DNA of 6,510 nucleotides from Thermoplasmata archaeon. Its GTDB lineage: Archaea; Thermoplasmatota; E2; UBA202; JdFR-43. Under the pieces are notes generated by a model. That model saw nothing but the letters and a program-made list of their open reading frames with translations, was not told the origin of the DNA and searched no databases. Position 1 is the stretch's first letter; every line of letters begins with the position of its first letter. Below, in pieces: positions 5,965 through 6,510 of this stretch. A program made the position numbers and the translations under genes. Where the stretch lies: the NCBI GenBank assembly GCA_021162305.1, contig JAGGYX010000026.1, forward strand, positions 1-6,510, given 5' to 3'.

Positions 5965-6510
5965 ATGGCAAAGAGATTGTTTGCTGTTGTGGTTTTTTTG
6001 AGTATGTTGAGTATGGCATATATTGAAAGCGGAGAAATTGGCAAAAATGCAATTGCATCTGAACAAAATTTCATTCCAATTAAGAAAGTAACTTTTGTGA
6101 AATTTGATGAGAGTAGTTACATAGATGATTATGCATATCTTGCAGCTATACCAGCAAGCATTTTCAGATATGATGGAAAGATATATGCATATCCTCTGCT
6201 GTTTTATGATGACTTTAAGCCAAGCAATAAGCGTGAGCTTTCTCTGAACTCAAGCCAGGGAATAAAATATTTTATGGAAGACTGGGAAAGCTACTGTAAT
6301 GGTCTGGATGAAATAGAATATATAAATATGGGAAAGCTAACATTCAATGCCAGAAATTATACCTACATTAACTCAACAAATTATTATGATATGGCAGCTA
6401 AAATTGCATTAAGGCACTGGAAAAGAAGTAAAACATGCATTGTTTCTTATGCTGGCGATTTTGATGAGTATAATGTGACAAAAGGAAGTTTTACAACTCA
6501 ACTCAGTGGA
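5965..6510 (+). CDS. N-terminal part of a secreted protein of unknown function (cut by window end)
   Basis: An open frame runs 182 codons from ATG 5965 to the right edge without a stop, so the gene is partial at its 3' end. The N-terminus is a good Sec signal: Lys3-Arg4, then a hydrophobic core LFAVVVFLSMLSMAY (5-19), followed by a polar, mostly charged or aromatic region. Four N-glycosylation sequons (N95, N131, N136, N170) fit an exported archaeal glycoprotein. The stretch YIDDYAYLAAIPASIFRYDGK (52-72) and QGIKYFMEDWESYCNG (98-113) recall large secreted proteins of Thermoplasmatota metagenome genomes; I cannot name a domain or a function. An in-frame ATG at 5929 would add 12 residues (MIKDLICEAFIH) with acidic residues before the signal, so 5965 is preferred. 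It has no obvious link to the polyol cluster and probably has its own promoter. Confidence 0.8.
   Translation, partial: MAKRLFAVVVFLSMLSMAYIESGEIGKNAIASEQNFIPIKKVTFVKFDESSYIDDYAYLAAIPASIFRYDGKIYAYPLLFYDDFKPSNKRELSLNSSQGIKYFMEDWESYCNGLDEIEYINMGKLTFNARNYTYINSTNYYDMAAKIALRHWKRSKTCIVSYAGDFDEYNVTKGSFTTQLSG

Noticed and set aside
1..6510. CRISPR array, tRNA, rRNA or insertion sequence
   Set aside because: No regularly spaced repeats, cloverleaf-like segments, rRNA stretches, transposase motifs or terminal inverted repeats were seen on reading through.

Overview
The window looks like archaeal DNA. It is AT-rich, with heavy use of AGA/AGG for Arg, AUA for Ile and AAA for Lys. Five genes overlap head to tail. 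The last gene is secreted, rich in N-glycosylation sequons and preceded by a TATA-like element. The last protein and the overall style suggest a Thermoplasmatota/Euryarchaeota-type lineage, but this is inference from recall and not a database result.

Bases 16-5919 hold one gene cluster on the + strand with no spacer inside it: (1) a GlpC/HdrD-type iron-sulfur protein with two CCG domains, 16-1059; (2) a GlpA-like FAD dehydrogenase with an N-terminal BON-like domain and a C-terminal [2Fe-2S] BFD domain, 1056-2801; (3) a two-nucleotide-domain FAD/NAD oxidoreductase, 2791-4023; (4) a small DUF1667-type four-cysteine protein, 4016-4360; (5) an FGGY kinase of the glycerol kinase type, 4357-5919. 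Junction overlaps are 4, 11, 8 and 4 bases, so the five genes are almost certainly one operon with coupled translation.

The simplest reading is a polyol phosphate oxidation module. The kinase phosphorylates glycerol or a related polyol. The GlpA-like enzyme oxidises the product, classically glycerol 3-phosphate to dihydroxyacetone phosphate. Electrons then pass through its FAD and [2Fe-2S] cluster to the second flavoprotein, the DUF1667 protein and the CCG iron-sulfur protein, and on to an acceptor that the window does not reveal. Archaea build their lipids on glycerol 1-phosphate, so a G3P route would be catabolic. Two details make glycerol less than certain. The kinase resembles the poorly understood GK5 branch and lacks two canonical glycerol-contacting residues. 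The dehydrogenase carries the KAN motif of the LhgO-like branch rather than the GR motif of classical GlpA/GlpD.

Bases 5920-5964 are a short spacer with a TATA-like element. From 5965 to the right edge runs the beginning of a secreted protein of unknown function, cut off by the window end. I saw no tRNA, rRNA, CRISPR array, insertion sequence or transport gene.
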